Source: DASPTT01 sp035623275 (GTDB lineage: Bacteria > Actinomycetota > Acidimicrobiia > Acidimicrobiales > UBA8190). From it: a DNA stretch of 64,000 bases. Below are positions 43,064 through 50,844 of the stretch, in pieces. Location of the stretch: the NCBI GenBank assembly GCA_035623275.1, contig DASPTT010000166.1, forward strand, positions 1 through 64,000. The letters run 5' to 3'. Under the pieces are notes generated by a model, which searched no databases, was not told the origin of the DNA, and saw only the letters and a program-made list of their open reading frames with translations. Each line of letters opens with the position of its first letter. The first letter of the stretch is position 1. Made by a program: the position numbers and the translations under genes.

Positions 43064-43755
43064 GCGGCCCGCGATACTGGAGCGTCGAACACCGCCGCGC
43101 TGACCCGGAGTCCTTGATCGGGTCGTGGCCGGCGGATCCCGGCGGCTGCGGTCGGACGGCCGCGCTCTGCGAGCCCGTGGGCGCACCGGCACTGGTCCTG
43201 GGGAGCACACAAGCGGTCGAGGACGTGGATCGCGACGCGCTGCAACGGCAGGGGGTCGTCCTGCTCCGCCGGGGCAGCGGCGGGGGCGCCGTCCTTGTCG
43301 CACCGGGGGAGCAGCTGTGGATCGAGTTCTGGGTCCCTCGCGCCGACCCGCTGTGGGACGACGACGTCGTGCGGGCGGCGCACTGGGCGGGCGAGGTGTG
43401 GCGGCGCGCCCTGACCGCCGTCGGCGTCGACGGTCTCGACCTCCACCGCGGCCGTGCCGTGCGCGGGCCGTGGTCGGACTCGGTCTGCTTCGCCGGGCGC
43501 GGCCCGGGCGAGGTCGTGCGTCGGGGTGCCAAGCTCGTGGGCCTCGCCCAGCGTCGGACGCGCCACGGCGCGCGCATCGCCACCGTCGCCTTGCGCCGCT
43601 GGCAGCCCGAGACGGTGCTGGCCCTCCTGGCCCTGCCCGGCGGGTCGGGCCCCGCGACAGCCGACCCCCTGGCGGAGGGCGCCACGGGCCTCGAGGTCCT
43701 CGGGGCGTGGGACGCGGGGCTCGCCGAGGCGGTGCTCGAATCCCTGCCGGTGTGA
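43060..43755 (+). CDS. Lipoate-protein ligase A-like protein (BPL/LplA/LipB fold)
   Basis: 231 aa. The lipoyl/biotinyl-ligase core is recognisable from the RRGSGGGAVLVAPGEQLWIE region (RR-x-SGGG), a hydrophobic core, and KLVGLAQRRTRHG with the conserved Lys-x-x-G-x-A-Q. It is small and lacks the C-terminal accessory domain of E. coli LplA. Members can transfer lipoate or octanoate to dehydrogenase E2 or GcvH proteins; no acceptor is encoded nearby. Start GTG 43060 overlaps the HNH stop. Confidence 0.8.
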   Translation: MSGPRYWSVEHRRADPESLIGSWPADPGGCGRTAALCEPVGAPALVLGSTQAVEDVDRDALQRQGVVLLRRGSGGGAVLVAPGEQLWIEFWVPRADPLWDDDVVRAAHWAGEVWRRALTAVGVDGLDLHRGRAVRGPWSDSVCFAGRGPGEVVRRGAKLVGLAQRRTRHGARIATVALRRWQPETVLALLALPGGSGPATADPLAEGATGLEVLGAWDAGLAEAVLESLPV

Positions 43756-43768
43756 GCGACGCAGCTGC

Positions 43769-43915
43769 TCAGACGTCGACGACCGAGGTCTCGTCGATGC
43801 CGGTGTGGTCGGGCGCGAAGCGCTGTGCGTTCTCGATGGCCAGCTGCTCGCGTGCGCGTGCGCTGTACTGGCCGACGCGATCGTGCGCCATCGCCCAGGA
43901 GGCTGCCGCCGTCAC
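43769..43915 (-). CDS. Possible 48-residue small protein
   Basis: Not recognised. On the minus strand, GTG 43915 opens a frame of 48 codons ending at TGA (43771-43769): N-terminal TAAASWAMAHDR, then VGQYSARAREQLAIENAQRF and a C-terminal APDHTGIDETSVVDV. Nearly every codon ends in G or C, like the real genes here, and the composition looks like a soluble helical protein. It lies 22 bp after DUF1634 on the same strand. ATG 43888 is an alternative start. No clear Shine-Dalgarno. Plausible but unproven. Confidence 0.5.
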   Translation of the reverse strand: MTAAASWAMAHDRVGQYSARAREQLAIENAQRFAPDHTGIDETSVVDV

Positions 43916-43937
43916 GGAGACCGAGCCTTCGCGTCGC

Positions 43938-44375
43938 TCAGCCGAGCGCGAACGAGGCGACGAGGAGTGCGAAGACGACCACGCTGATCACGACGAACGT
44001 GGTGTCGTGCTCGCGCGCGTAGACGACGGCGCTGACCGCCACGCGCGAGATGGGGGTGAGCACGAGCAGAAGGACGCCGAGCAAGACGATGGCGGGACCC
44101 TGGCCGTGCGCGAGGCCGCGGGCCACGGCGCCCACCGAACGGGGAATGGCGAGGCCGCCGGGATGGGCCGCGCCGTGCCGCAGCGCGCCGACGGTTCGGC
44201 CGGCCTGGGCAGACGTCGACGCCGCGGCCAGGGTGACGAGCGTGCCGACGACGAGGACGGCCATGCTCAGCGCGAGCCCGATGCGCAGGACCACCGTCAC
44301 CGCCGCCTCGAGGCGGGCCATGGCCGCCGGGGGCTCGTAGTGGAGGGGGTCGCTGGTCTCGGGCGCCGTGCTCAT
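43938..44375 (-). CDS. DUF1634 membrane protein
   Basis: 145 aa with three hydrophobic segments (about 27-52, 91-113 and 122-145) typical of DUF1634. The family is nearly always encoded beside TSUP transporters, as here, and is probably an accessory subunit. Its ATG overlaps the stop of the TSUP gene (ATGA), so both are translated together. Confidence 0.88.
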   Translation of the reverse strand: MSTAPETSDPLHYEPPAAMARLEAAVTVVLRIGLALSMAVLVVGTLVTLAAASTSAQAGRTVGALRHGAAHPGGLAIPRSVGAVARGLAHGQGPAIVLLGVLLLVLTPISRVAVSAVVYAREHDTTFVVISVVVFALLVASFALG

Positions 44376-45208
44376 CCGAGTCCCTTCACCAGCATCTGGA
44401 CGGCGACGGCGAACACGACGACCGCGAAGACGATCCGAAGGCCACGCGCCGGCAGGTGCCCCACGAGGCGGGAGCCGACCATGGCCCCGGCGACGCCTCC
44501 GATGGCGATGGGCGCGGCCAGGAGCGAGCTGATGTCCCCGCGGGCGAAGTAGACCCCCGTCGACGCGGCGGCGGTCACGCCGATCATGAAGTTGCTCGTG
44601 GCCGTGGACACCTTCATGGGCAGGCTCATGGCGAGGTCCATGGCCGGGACCTTCAGGGTGCCCGACCCGATGCCGAGCAGGCCGCTCAGCACGCCGGCGC
44701 CGTACATGAGGGCCAAGCCACCCGGGGCCCGGGCGACGCGGTACTCGACGACGCGGCCGCGCGCCGCGTCGGGGTACGCGCCGTGGAGGTGCAGACGGTC
44801 GGCCACGGGGTCGGGCGCCGGCGGCGGTCGGTCCTCGAGGCGCTTTCTCCGGGCCACCGACACGGCCGACTGGGCGAGGGCCAGCGCGAAGACGACGTAG
44901 AGGACGCGCGGCACGAGGACCGAGGCAAGGAGGGCGCCGCTGATGGCGCCGGTCACCGTGGCCAATTCGAGGAAGTTCCCGACCCGGAGATTGGCCATGT
45001 GGCCGCGCACGAAGGCCACCGCCGCGCCGCTCGAGGTGGCGATCACCGACACCAGCGAGGCGCCGATGGCGATCCGGATGTTGACGCCGAAGAGCAGCGT
45101 CAGTGCCGGGACGACGATGAACCCGCCCCCGAGGCCCAGCAGGGCGCCCAGACCGCCGGCGACCACGCCGATGCCGAGCAGCACGAGCGAGAACTCCACC
45201 GGGCCCAC
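44372..45208 (-). CDS. TSUP family transporter (TauE/SafE)
   Basis: 278-aa inner-membrane protein with the two-fold repeated TSUP pattern: GLGALLGLGGGFIVVPAL in the first half and SGLLGIGSGTLKVPAMD in the second, about eight membrane segments and a charged cytoplasmic loop between the halves. The family exports or imports sulfite, sulfonates, thiosulfate or related anions; the substrate here is not evident. GTG start. It diverges from mraZ across about 190 bp. Confidence 0.92.
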   Translation of the reverse strand: MGPVEFSLVLLGIGVVAGGLGALLGLGGGFIVVPALTLLFGVNIRIAIGASLVSVIATSSGAAVAFVRGHMANLRVGNFLELATVTGAISGALLASVLVPRVLYVVFALALAQSAVSVARRKRLEDRPPPAPDPVADRLHLHGAYPDAARGRVVEYRVARAPGGLALMYGAGVLSGLLGIGSGTLKVPAMDLAMSLPMKVSTATSNFMIGVTAAASTGVYFARGDISSLLAAPIAIGGVAGAMVGSRLVGHLPARGLRIVFAVVVFAVAVQMLVKGLG

Positions 45209-45298
45209 GGGTCGAGATTACGCAGCCCCCGCGTGCCTGCCGGGGGGCGCCGCCGGGGGCCGGTGGCGTCGTCGGGGGTCCGGTGGGGCGCGGTGGTG

Positions 45299-45327
45299 TT
45301 GACGGGTGGGGGAGTGGGGCGTAGAGT
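45299..45327 (+). promoter_or_regulatory. mraZ promoter (TTGACG-N17-TAGAGT)
   Basis: TTGACG (45299-45304) and TAGAGT (45322-45327) are separated by 17 bp, a good housekeeping promoter. It would drive the whole dcw operon. MraZ-type repeats overlap the -10 and the start region. Confidence 0.7.
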
Positions 45328-45350
45328 GGCGCAAAGTGGTGTAAAGGGGA
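45313..45350 (+). promoter_or_regulatory. MraZ-binding repeats (AGTGG/AGGGG, 10-12 bp apart)
   Basis: AGTGG occurs at 45313-45317, 45325-45329 and 45335-45339, followed by AGGGG at 45345-45349; the last units read CAAAGTGG and TAAAGGGG, 10 bp apart. MraZ proteins bind tandem GTGG/AAAGTG-type repeats upstream of their own gene in E. coli and mollicutes. Position over the -10 suggests autorepression of the dcw cluster. Confidence 0.65.
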
Positions 45351-45401
45351 GGCAGGGCAGGCCCGCCGGAGGACGGGGGAGCGACGTGGGAGCTCGAGGC
45401 G

Positions 45402-45821
45402 GTGGCACGGTTCTTCGGGAGGTTCGGGCACACGCTCGACGGCAAGGGTCGGGTGATCCTGCCGGCGAAGTTCCGCGCCGCGTTCGAACACGGCGGCTAC
45501 CTGACCCAGTACCACGACGGGTGCCTCGCCCTGTGGACGCCGGACGAGTTCGAGCAGCAGATGCAGAACATGCAGGAGCGGGCGACCGCAGGGCGCAGCG
45601 ACCGCAACCTGGCCCGTGTGTGGGCCTCGACGTCGAACGACGTGGAGATCGACCGGCAGGGCCGGATGGCGATCCCCGCCCATCTGCGGGAATTCGCCGC
45701 GTTGGAGGGCGACGTGCTGGTGCACGGCGCCATCGACCGTGTGGAGCTGTGGGACCCGACGCGCTGGGACGAGAAGGTCCGGCCCGAGGAGCAACGGCTC
45801 ACGGACGGTGTGGACGACTGA
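45402..45821 (+). CDS. mraZ: Transcriptional regulator MraZ
   Basis: AbrB-like ring-forming DNA-binding protein that controls its own operon. 139 aa with two MraZ/SpoVT-AbrB repeats: TLDGKGRVILPAKFRAAFE and the second VEIDRQGRMAIPAHLREFA. Start GTG 45402 with GAGG just upstream. First gene of the dcw cluster; target sites are visible at its promoter. Confidence 0.95.
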   Translation: MARFFGRFGHTLDGKGRVILPAKFRAAFEHGGYLTQYHDGCLALWTPDEFEQQMQNMQERATAGRSDRNLARVWASTSNDVEIDRQGRMAIPAHLREFAALEGDVLVHGAIDRVELWDPTRWDEKVRPEEQRLTDGVDD

Positions 45822-45835
45822 CGGAGGCCTCGACG

Positions 45836-45880
45836 GATCACGACGACACGGATCACGACGACACGGATCACGACGACACC
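45836..45880 (+). repeat. Three tandem 15-bp repeats in the mraZ-rsmH gap
   Basis: Three copies of GATCACGACGACAC(G/C), starting 14 bp after the mraZ stop and directly before the structured RNA element. In frame with rsmH they would encode DHDDT repeats, but no start codon precedes them. Function unknown. Confidence 0.8.
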
Positions 45881-45890
45881 TGGAACATGC

Positions 45891-45992
45891 GCAGCCCCTC
45901 GACTGGCTCGGTGGAAGACTCCTCCTCCGCCCGCTTCCAACCGAGTCGCAGGAGCACCTCTCCCGGCGGCATCCCGCCAGTCGAGGGGCTGC
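45891..45992 (+). ncRNA. Structured 5' element of rsmH (mraW RNA motif position)
   Basis: A perfect 17-bp inverted repeat, GCAGCCCCTCGACTGGC (45891-45907) with GCCAGTCGAGGGGCTGC (45976-45992), closes a loop of 68 nt. Inside, TCGGTGGAAG (45908-45917) pairs with CTTCCAACCGA (45934-45944) with one bulge. The rsmH Shine-Dalgarno GAGGGG (45983-45988) is within the 3' arm and is therefore occluded when folded. A conserved mraW RNA motif at this position was described for actinobacteria; I cannot align to its consensus here. Confidence 0.7.
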
Positions 45993-45994
45993 AG

Positions 45995-46951
45995 ATGCGC
46001 CAGGTGTTCGCTCACGAACCGGTCATGGTCGACGAGGTCGTGGCGCTCTTCGCCCCGGTGGGCCCCGGCGTCCTCGTGGACGCGACCGTGGGCGGGGGCG
46101 GGCACGCGGCAGCCGTGCTCGAGGCCCATCCCGGGCTCCGGGTCATCGGGCTCGACCGTGACCCCGACGCCTGTCGCGCCGCGACCGAGCGCCTCGCACC
46201 CTTCGGCCCGCGCGCCGAGGTCGTGGCGGCCCGCTTCGACGAGATCGACCGCGTCCTCGCCGATCGCCTCGGCGGGGCCGTGCTCCAGGGCGTGCTCTTC
46301 GACCTCGGGGTGAGCTCGCCCCAGCTCGACCGCCCAGGGCGAGGGTTCTCCTATCGGGCACCGGGCCCGCTCGACATGCGCATGGACCCGCTGACCCAGA
46401 CACGGCGCGCGGCCGACGTCGTCAACGAGCTCGGGGCGGACGAGCTCGCCCGCCTGTTCGCCGCCAGCGGCGAGGGGCGATACGCCCGCCGGATCGCCGC
46501 CGCCATCGTCGACGCCCGGCCGCTGTCGACGACGACCGAGCTGGCCGAGGTGGTGCGCGACGCCATTCCGGCCCCGGCCCGCCGCACCGGGGGGCACCCC
46601 GCGCGGCGGGTGTTCCAGGCGCTTCGCATCGCCGTGAACGAGGAGCTCGACGTCCTCCAGCGCGCCGTGCCCGCGGCCGTCGAGGCGCTCACCCCCGGGG
46701 GTCGCTGCGTCGCCATCGCCTACCATTCGGGCGAGGACCGCATCGTCAAGGCGGCGTTCGCCGACGCCGTCACCGGGGGGTGTGTGTGCCCGCCCGGCCT
46801 TCCCTGCGTGTGCGGTGCCCGACCCCTCGGCCGCCTCGTGTTCCGGGGGGCACGCAAGGCGTCTGCAGCCGAGATCGAGCGCAACCGCCGCGCCGACAGC
46901 GCCCGGCTCCGGGCCGTCGAGCGGCTGGCCGACACGGCCGGCGCCCGCTGA
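45995..46951 (+). CDS. rsmH: 16S rRNA (cytosine(1402)-N4)-methyltransferase RsmH
   Basis: SAM-dependent methyltransferase of the decoding centre (formerly MraW). 318 aa: N-terminal HEPVMVDEVV, the SAM site DATVGGGGHAAAVLEAHP with GLDRDPDA, DLGVSSPQLD, and the C-terminal AYHSGEDRIVKAAF. ATG 45995 sits 6 nt after GAGGGG. ATG 45887 is in frame and would add 36 poorly conserved residues, but it lies in the RNA element. The stop overlaps ftsL (TGATG). Confidence 0.95.
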   Translation: MRQVFAHEPVMVDEVVALFAPVGPGVLVDATVGGGGHAAAVLEAHPGLRVIGLDRDPDACRAATERLAPFGPRAEVVAARFDEIDRVLADRLGGAVLQGVLFDLGVSSPQLDRPGRGFSYRAPGPLDMRMDPLTQTRRAADVVNELGADELARLFAASGEGRYARRIAAAIVDARPLSTTTELAEVVRDAIPAPARRTGGHPARRVFQALRIAVNEELDVLQRAVPAAVEALTPGGRCVAIAYHSGEDRIVKAAFADAVTGGCVCPPGLPCVCGARPLGRLVFRGARKASAAEIERNRRADSARLRAVERLADTAGAR

Positions 46952-47427
46952 TGGCGATCGCCTCGCCGGCCAGGAGCCGGCGCGCGAGCGCACCGGCCCG
47001 TCCCAGTCGGACGGCTGCGCCGCCGCGGCTGCGCCCCGTCCGCCCCGCGTCCCGTCCGCGCCCCCAGGCCGGCCGGGGCCGGCGCCTGGTCCTGGTGGCC
47101 TGCGCCGGTCTCGTGTTCGGGAGCCTGCTGCTCACCGTCGCTGCCCATGCCTACCTGACACAGGGCCAGGTGCGCCTGGCCCGCCTGCAGCAGCAGGTCG
47201 CGGTGCAGATCAACCGGCACCGCGACCTGGAGCTGCAGGTCGCGCAGCTCGAGGACCCGTCCCACGTGGTCGTGCAGGCCCAGGGGCTCGGCTTGACCGC
47301 CCCGGCCCAAGTGGGCGACCTCCCGCAGGTCTCGCTGTCCACCCCCGCGACCGGGACGGCCACGACGGTCGGGACGGCCACGACGGTCGGCACGCGCCCG
47401 GCCGCCGCGCCCGGTAGCGGGCGTTGA
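46951..47427 (+). CDS. ftsL: Cell division protein FtsL
   Basis: Bitopic divisome protein that, with FtsQ and FtsB, activates septal synthesis. 158 aa: basic cytoplasmic N-terminus (about 45 residues), one membrane segment (LVLVACAGLVFGSLLLTVAA), a short coiled coil (QVRLARLQQQVAVQINRHRD), and a C-terminal Thr/Ala/Gly repeat (TATTVG twice). Identified by position and architecture, since FtsL sequences are poorly conserved. Overlaps rsmH and ftsI. Confidence 0.88.
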   Translation: MAIASPARSRRASAPARPSRTAAPPRLRPVRPASRPRPQAGRGRRLVLVACAGLVFGSLLLTVAAHAYLTQGQVRLARLQQQVAVQINRHRDLELQVAQLEDPSHVVVQAQGLGLTAPAQVGDLPQVSLSTPATGTATTVGTATTVGTRPAAAPGSGR

Positions 47428-49364
47428 GCCGGCACCCCGTCGACGCCGGCCGCCGCGCGCCGGGGCGCAGCGCCCGCCCTCCCGCCCGTGCCCAGACGCG
47501 GGGGTACGAACGCCGCCGCCAGCCGACACCGGCGCGGCGCTCGCTCGACGTGACCGGCGGCGTGCCTCGCCATCGCGTCCGCCTGATGCGCGTCGTCGTC
47601 AGCCTCGCCTTCCTCGCCCTGGCACTGCGGTTGGTGGCGGTCCAAGGGTTCGGCGCGAGCCACTACCAGGCGATTGCCCGGGCCCAGGTGACGAACACGG
47701 TGTCGGTCACGGCCATGCGCGGCGGCCTCTTCGACCGCAACGGCGCGGTGCTCGCCATCTCGGTGCCCCGCTCGACCGTGGTGGCGGACCCGTTCCTCAT
47801 CGCGGACCCGGGGGCGGAGGCGGCCGCGCTGGCCCCCGTGCTCGGCATGTCGGTCGTCGACCTGGAGACGAAGCTCTCCGAGCGCTCGGGATTCGTCTAC
47901 CTGGCGCACAAGGTCGACGACTCGGTGGCGGGACGCGTCAGCGCGCTGGCCCTTCCCGGCATCAGCCTGCTCCCCGACTCCCAGCGGTCGAACCCCGTGG
48001 GTCAGCTCGCCTCGCCCGTGCTGGGGGTGGTGGGGTCCGACGGCACCGGCCTGGCCGGCCTCGAGTACCAGTTCGAGCGCACGCTGGCCGGCCACAGCGG
48101 GAGCGCCACGGTCCTCGAGACACCCGCGGGCGTGCAGCTTCCCGGCGGGGTGCAGACGGTCGACGGGGCCAGGCCCGGCACGGGCCTCGAGCTCACCCTG
48201 GACGAGTCGTTGCAGTACGTCACCGAACAGGCGCTCGGTGCCGCCGTGCTCTCGTCGCACGCCCGCAGCGGGATCGCCGTGGTCATGGACACGCGCACCG
48301 GGCAGATCCTGTCGATGGCGAATTTGGTGGCCGACCCGACGAATGCCGACCAGGTGGACGAGGCGACGCAGAACCTGGCGCTCACCCAGGTCTACGAGCC
48401 GGGATCGGTGTTCAAGCTGGCGAGCTTCTCGGCCGCCCTCGGGTCGGGGCTGATCACACCCGACGAGGTCTTCACCGTGCCCAACGACGTGGTCATCGAC
48501 GGGTGGACGTTCCACGACGCCGAGAACCACCCCACGGAGCGGCTCACGGCGACCCAGATCCTCGCCCAATCGTCGAACGTGGGCACCATCGAGATCGCGC
48601 AGACCCTGGGCAAGGCCGGTCTGGCATCGCAGATCTCGGCCCTCGGGTTCGGGCACCCCACCGGTCTCGGGTTCCCCGGGGAGTCCCCGGGGCTCGTGAA
48701 GGCCAACCCGGCCTCGTGGTCGGCGTCCGACATCGGTTCGACGCCCATCGGTCAGGACGACGCCGTCACCGCCCAGCAGGTGCTCGACATGGTCAACACG
48801 GTGGCCAACGGCGGCGTCTTCGTGCCCCCGCGCCTCGTCCGGGCCTCGGTCGCCCCCGACGGCAGCGTCACCAGCGTGCCCGGCGCGCCCACGCACCGGG
48901 TCCTGCAGTCGGGCGTCGCCGCCGAGCTCACCACCATGATGGAGCAGGTCGTCCAGGACGGCACCGCGGTGGCGGCGGGGATCCCCGGCTACACGGTGGC
49001 CGGCAAGACGGGCACCGCGCAGATCCCCGACCCCACCCACCTCGGCTACATCCCGGGCGCGTACATGGCCACCTTCGCCGGCTTCGCCCCCGCCGAGCAC
49101 CCGGTGCTGTCGGCCATCGTCGTGCTCGACCGCCCGACGCCCATCTTCGGCGGTCTGGTGGCGGCTCCGGTGTTCTCGCAGGTCATGCGCTATGCCCTGC
49201 ACCGCTACGGCGTGCCCACGTCGCCCGGCGGCGGGACGACGGGCGGGACGGCCCAGGCCATCCCGTACCCGGCTCCCCAGCCCGGTGCCACGGGCCCGGG
49301 GGCCCCGACCCTGACGGGTACGATCGCTGCTCCGGCAGGGACCGCAACCGCGGAAGGACCGTGA
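47424..49364 (+). CDS. ftsI: Septal peptidoglycan transpeptidase FtsI (PBP3)
   Basis: Class B penicillin-binding protein. 646 aa: cytoplasmic tail, one membrane anchor (about 54-72), a PBP dimer domain, and the transpeptidase domain with S328-V-F-K331, S383-S-N385 and K528-T-G. A Gly/Pro/Thr-rich tail follows. The start is TTG 47424 in a TTGA overlap with the ftsL stop. All catalytic motifs are intact. Confidence 0.95.
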   Translation: MSRHPVDAGRRAPGRSARPPARAQTRGYERRRQPTPARRSLDVTGGVPRHRVRLMRVVVSLAFLALALRLVAVQGFGASHYQAIARAQVTNTVSVTAMRGGLFDRNGAVLAISVPRSTVVADPFLIADPGAEAAALAPVLGMSVVDLETKLSERSGFVYLAHKVDDSVAGRVSALALPGISLLPDSQRSNPVGQLASPVLGVVGSDGTGLAGLEYQFERTLAGHSGSATVLETPAGVQLPGGVQTVDGARPGTGLELTLDESLQYVTEQALGAAVLSSHARSGIAVVMDTRTGQILSMANLVADPTNADQVDEATQNLALTQVYEPGSVFKLASFSAALGSGLITPDEVFTVPNDVVIDGWTFHDAENHPTERLTATQILAQSSNVGTIEIAQTLGKAGLASQISALGFGHPTGLGFPGESPGLVKANPASWSASDIGSTPIGQDDAVTAQQVLDMVNTVANGGVFVPPRLVRASVAPDGSVTSVPGAPTHRVLQSGVAAELTTMMEQVVQDGTAVAAGIPGYTVAGKTGTAQIPDPTHLGYIPGAYMATFAGFAPAEHPVLSAIVVLDRPTPIFGGLVAAPVFSQVMRYALHRYGVPTSPGGGTTGGTAQAIPYPAPQPGATGPGAPTLTGTIAAPAGTATAEGP

Positions 49365-49386
49365 CGCGCCCGGCGGGATTCCCACT

Positions 49387-50844
49387 GTGCGCATGAACCT
49401 GTTGCTCGAAGCAATCGACACGGTCGAGACGCGCGGGGATCCGGCGGCCGTGGAGATCGAGTCGATCGAGCTCGACAGCCGCCGGGTGCGCCCCGGCGCA
49501 CTGTTCTGTTGCCTCCCCGGCCGCCACAGCGACGGCCACCGCCACGCGCCCGAGGCGGTCGAACGCGGGGCGCGGGCGCTGCTCGTCGAGCACGCCCTGG
49601 CACTGCCCGTCTCCCAGGCGGTGGTGGGACCGGGCCGCGCCCGGCCGGCGATGGCCCGGATCGCCTGCCGCTTCCACGGCGACCCGGCCCGCTCGATGCG
49701 CACGGTCGGCGTGACCGGCACCAACGGCAAGACCACGGTGACGCACCTGCTCGGCGCCATCCTCACCGCGCACGGCGAGCCGCCGGAGATCGTCGGCACA
49801 CTCGACGGCGCGCGCACCACGCCGGAGGCGCCCGTCCTCCAGGCCCGGCTGGCCGATGCACGCGACCGCGGCCGGCGTGCCGCGGTGCTCGAGGTGTCGA
49901 GCCACGCGCTGACCGAATCGCGCGTCGACGGCATGGTGTTCGACGCCGCCGTCTTCACCAACCTCACGCACGACCATCTCGACCACCACGGGACGATGGA
50001 GGCGTACTTCGACGCCAAGGCCTCGCTCTTCGTGCCCGAGCGCACGGTGGTCGGTGTGGTCAACACCGACGACCCCTACGGGGCGCGACTGGCCGAGCGT
50101 GCCGCGGTGCCCATCGTCGCCTTCGGCCACGCCCAGGCGACCGACCTCCGGGTCCGGCCGGGGGAGACCGACTTCGCGTGGCGGGGCCGCCGGCTCCGGT
50201 TGCGGCTCACCGGTGCCCACAACGTGATCAACGCGCTCGCCGCCGCGGCCACGGCGGGTGCGCTGGGGATCCCCGACGACACCGTGGTGGGGGGGCTCGA
50301 GGCGGCGCCCCCGGTGCCCGGGCGCTTCGAGGTCGTCGACGCCGACGGCCGGGTGGTGGTGGTCGACTACGCCCACACCCCCGACGGGCTGCGCGTGGCC
50401 CTGGAGAGCGCACGGGGCCTGGCACCCGGGCGCCGGGTGGTCTGCGTGTTCGGCTGCGGCGGCGATCGCGACCGGGCCAAGCGCCCCGCCATGGGCGCGG
50501 TGGCCGCCGCCGGCGCGGACGTGGTGGTGGTCACCTCCGACAACCCCCGCGGCGAGGACCCGCAGGGGATCATCGCCGACATCCTCGCCGGCATCCCCGC
50601 CGGCACCGCGCCGCTCGTCGAGCCCTCGCGGGCAACCGCCATCGAGCGGGCGATGGCGGCGGCGCGCCGCGGCGACGTGGTGTTGATCGCAGGCAAGGGG
50701 CACGAGACGGTGATCGAGTCGGCCACCGGCACCGTCGATTTCGACGACCGGCTCGTGGCGGCGGCGGCCGCACGCGCCGTGGCGCCGGCGTCCGCGGTGA
50801 CGGGGGCGGCGCCGGGGACCCAGGGGGGCGGAACGACGCCGTGA
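49387..50844 (+). CDS. murE: UDP-N-acetylmuramoyl-L-alanyl-D-glutamate--2,6-diaminopimelate ligase (MurE)
   Basis: Adds meso-DAP to the UDP-MurNAc dipeptide. 485 aa: ATP site GTNGKTTVTH (111-120), the middle domain with EVSSHALTESRVDG, and D385-N-P-R388, the motif that selects meso-DAP rather than lysine. This agrees with the DAP genes upstream. GTG 49387 or ATG 49393 can start it. It runs straight into mraY through a GTGA overlap; murF is not between them. Confidence 0.95.
   Translation: MRMNLLLEAIDTVETRGDPAAVEIESIELDSRRVRPGALFCCLPGRHSDGHRHAPEAVERGARALLVEHALALPVSQAVVGPGRARPAMARIACRFHGDPARSMRTVGVTGTNGKTTVTHLLGAILTAHGEPPEIVGTLDGARTTPEAPVLQARLADARDRGRRAAVLEVSSHALTESRVDGMVFDAAVFTNLTHDHLDHHGTMEAYFDAKASLFVPERTVVGVVNTDDPYGARLAERAAVPIVAFGHAQATDLRVRPGETDFAWRGRRLRLRLTGAHNVINALAAAATAGALGIPDDTVVGGLEAAPPVPGRFEVVDADGRVVVVDYAHTPDGLRVALESARGLAPGRRVVCVFGCGGDRDRAKRPAMGAVAAAGADVVVVTSDNPRGEDPQGIIADILAGIPAGTAPLVEPSRATAIERAMAAARRGDVVLIAGKGHETVIESATGTVDFDDRLVAAAAARAVAPASAVTGAAPGTQGGGTTP

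Noticed and set aside
45887..45994. ATG 45887 as the rsmH start
   Set aside because: It is in frame, but the extra 36 residues are unlike RsmH N-termini and the DNA forms a perfect inverted repeat; ATG 45995 has its own Shine-Dalgarno.
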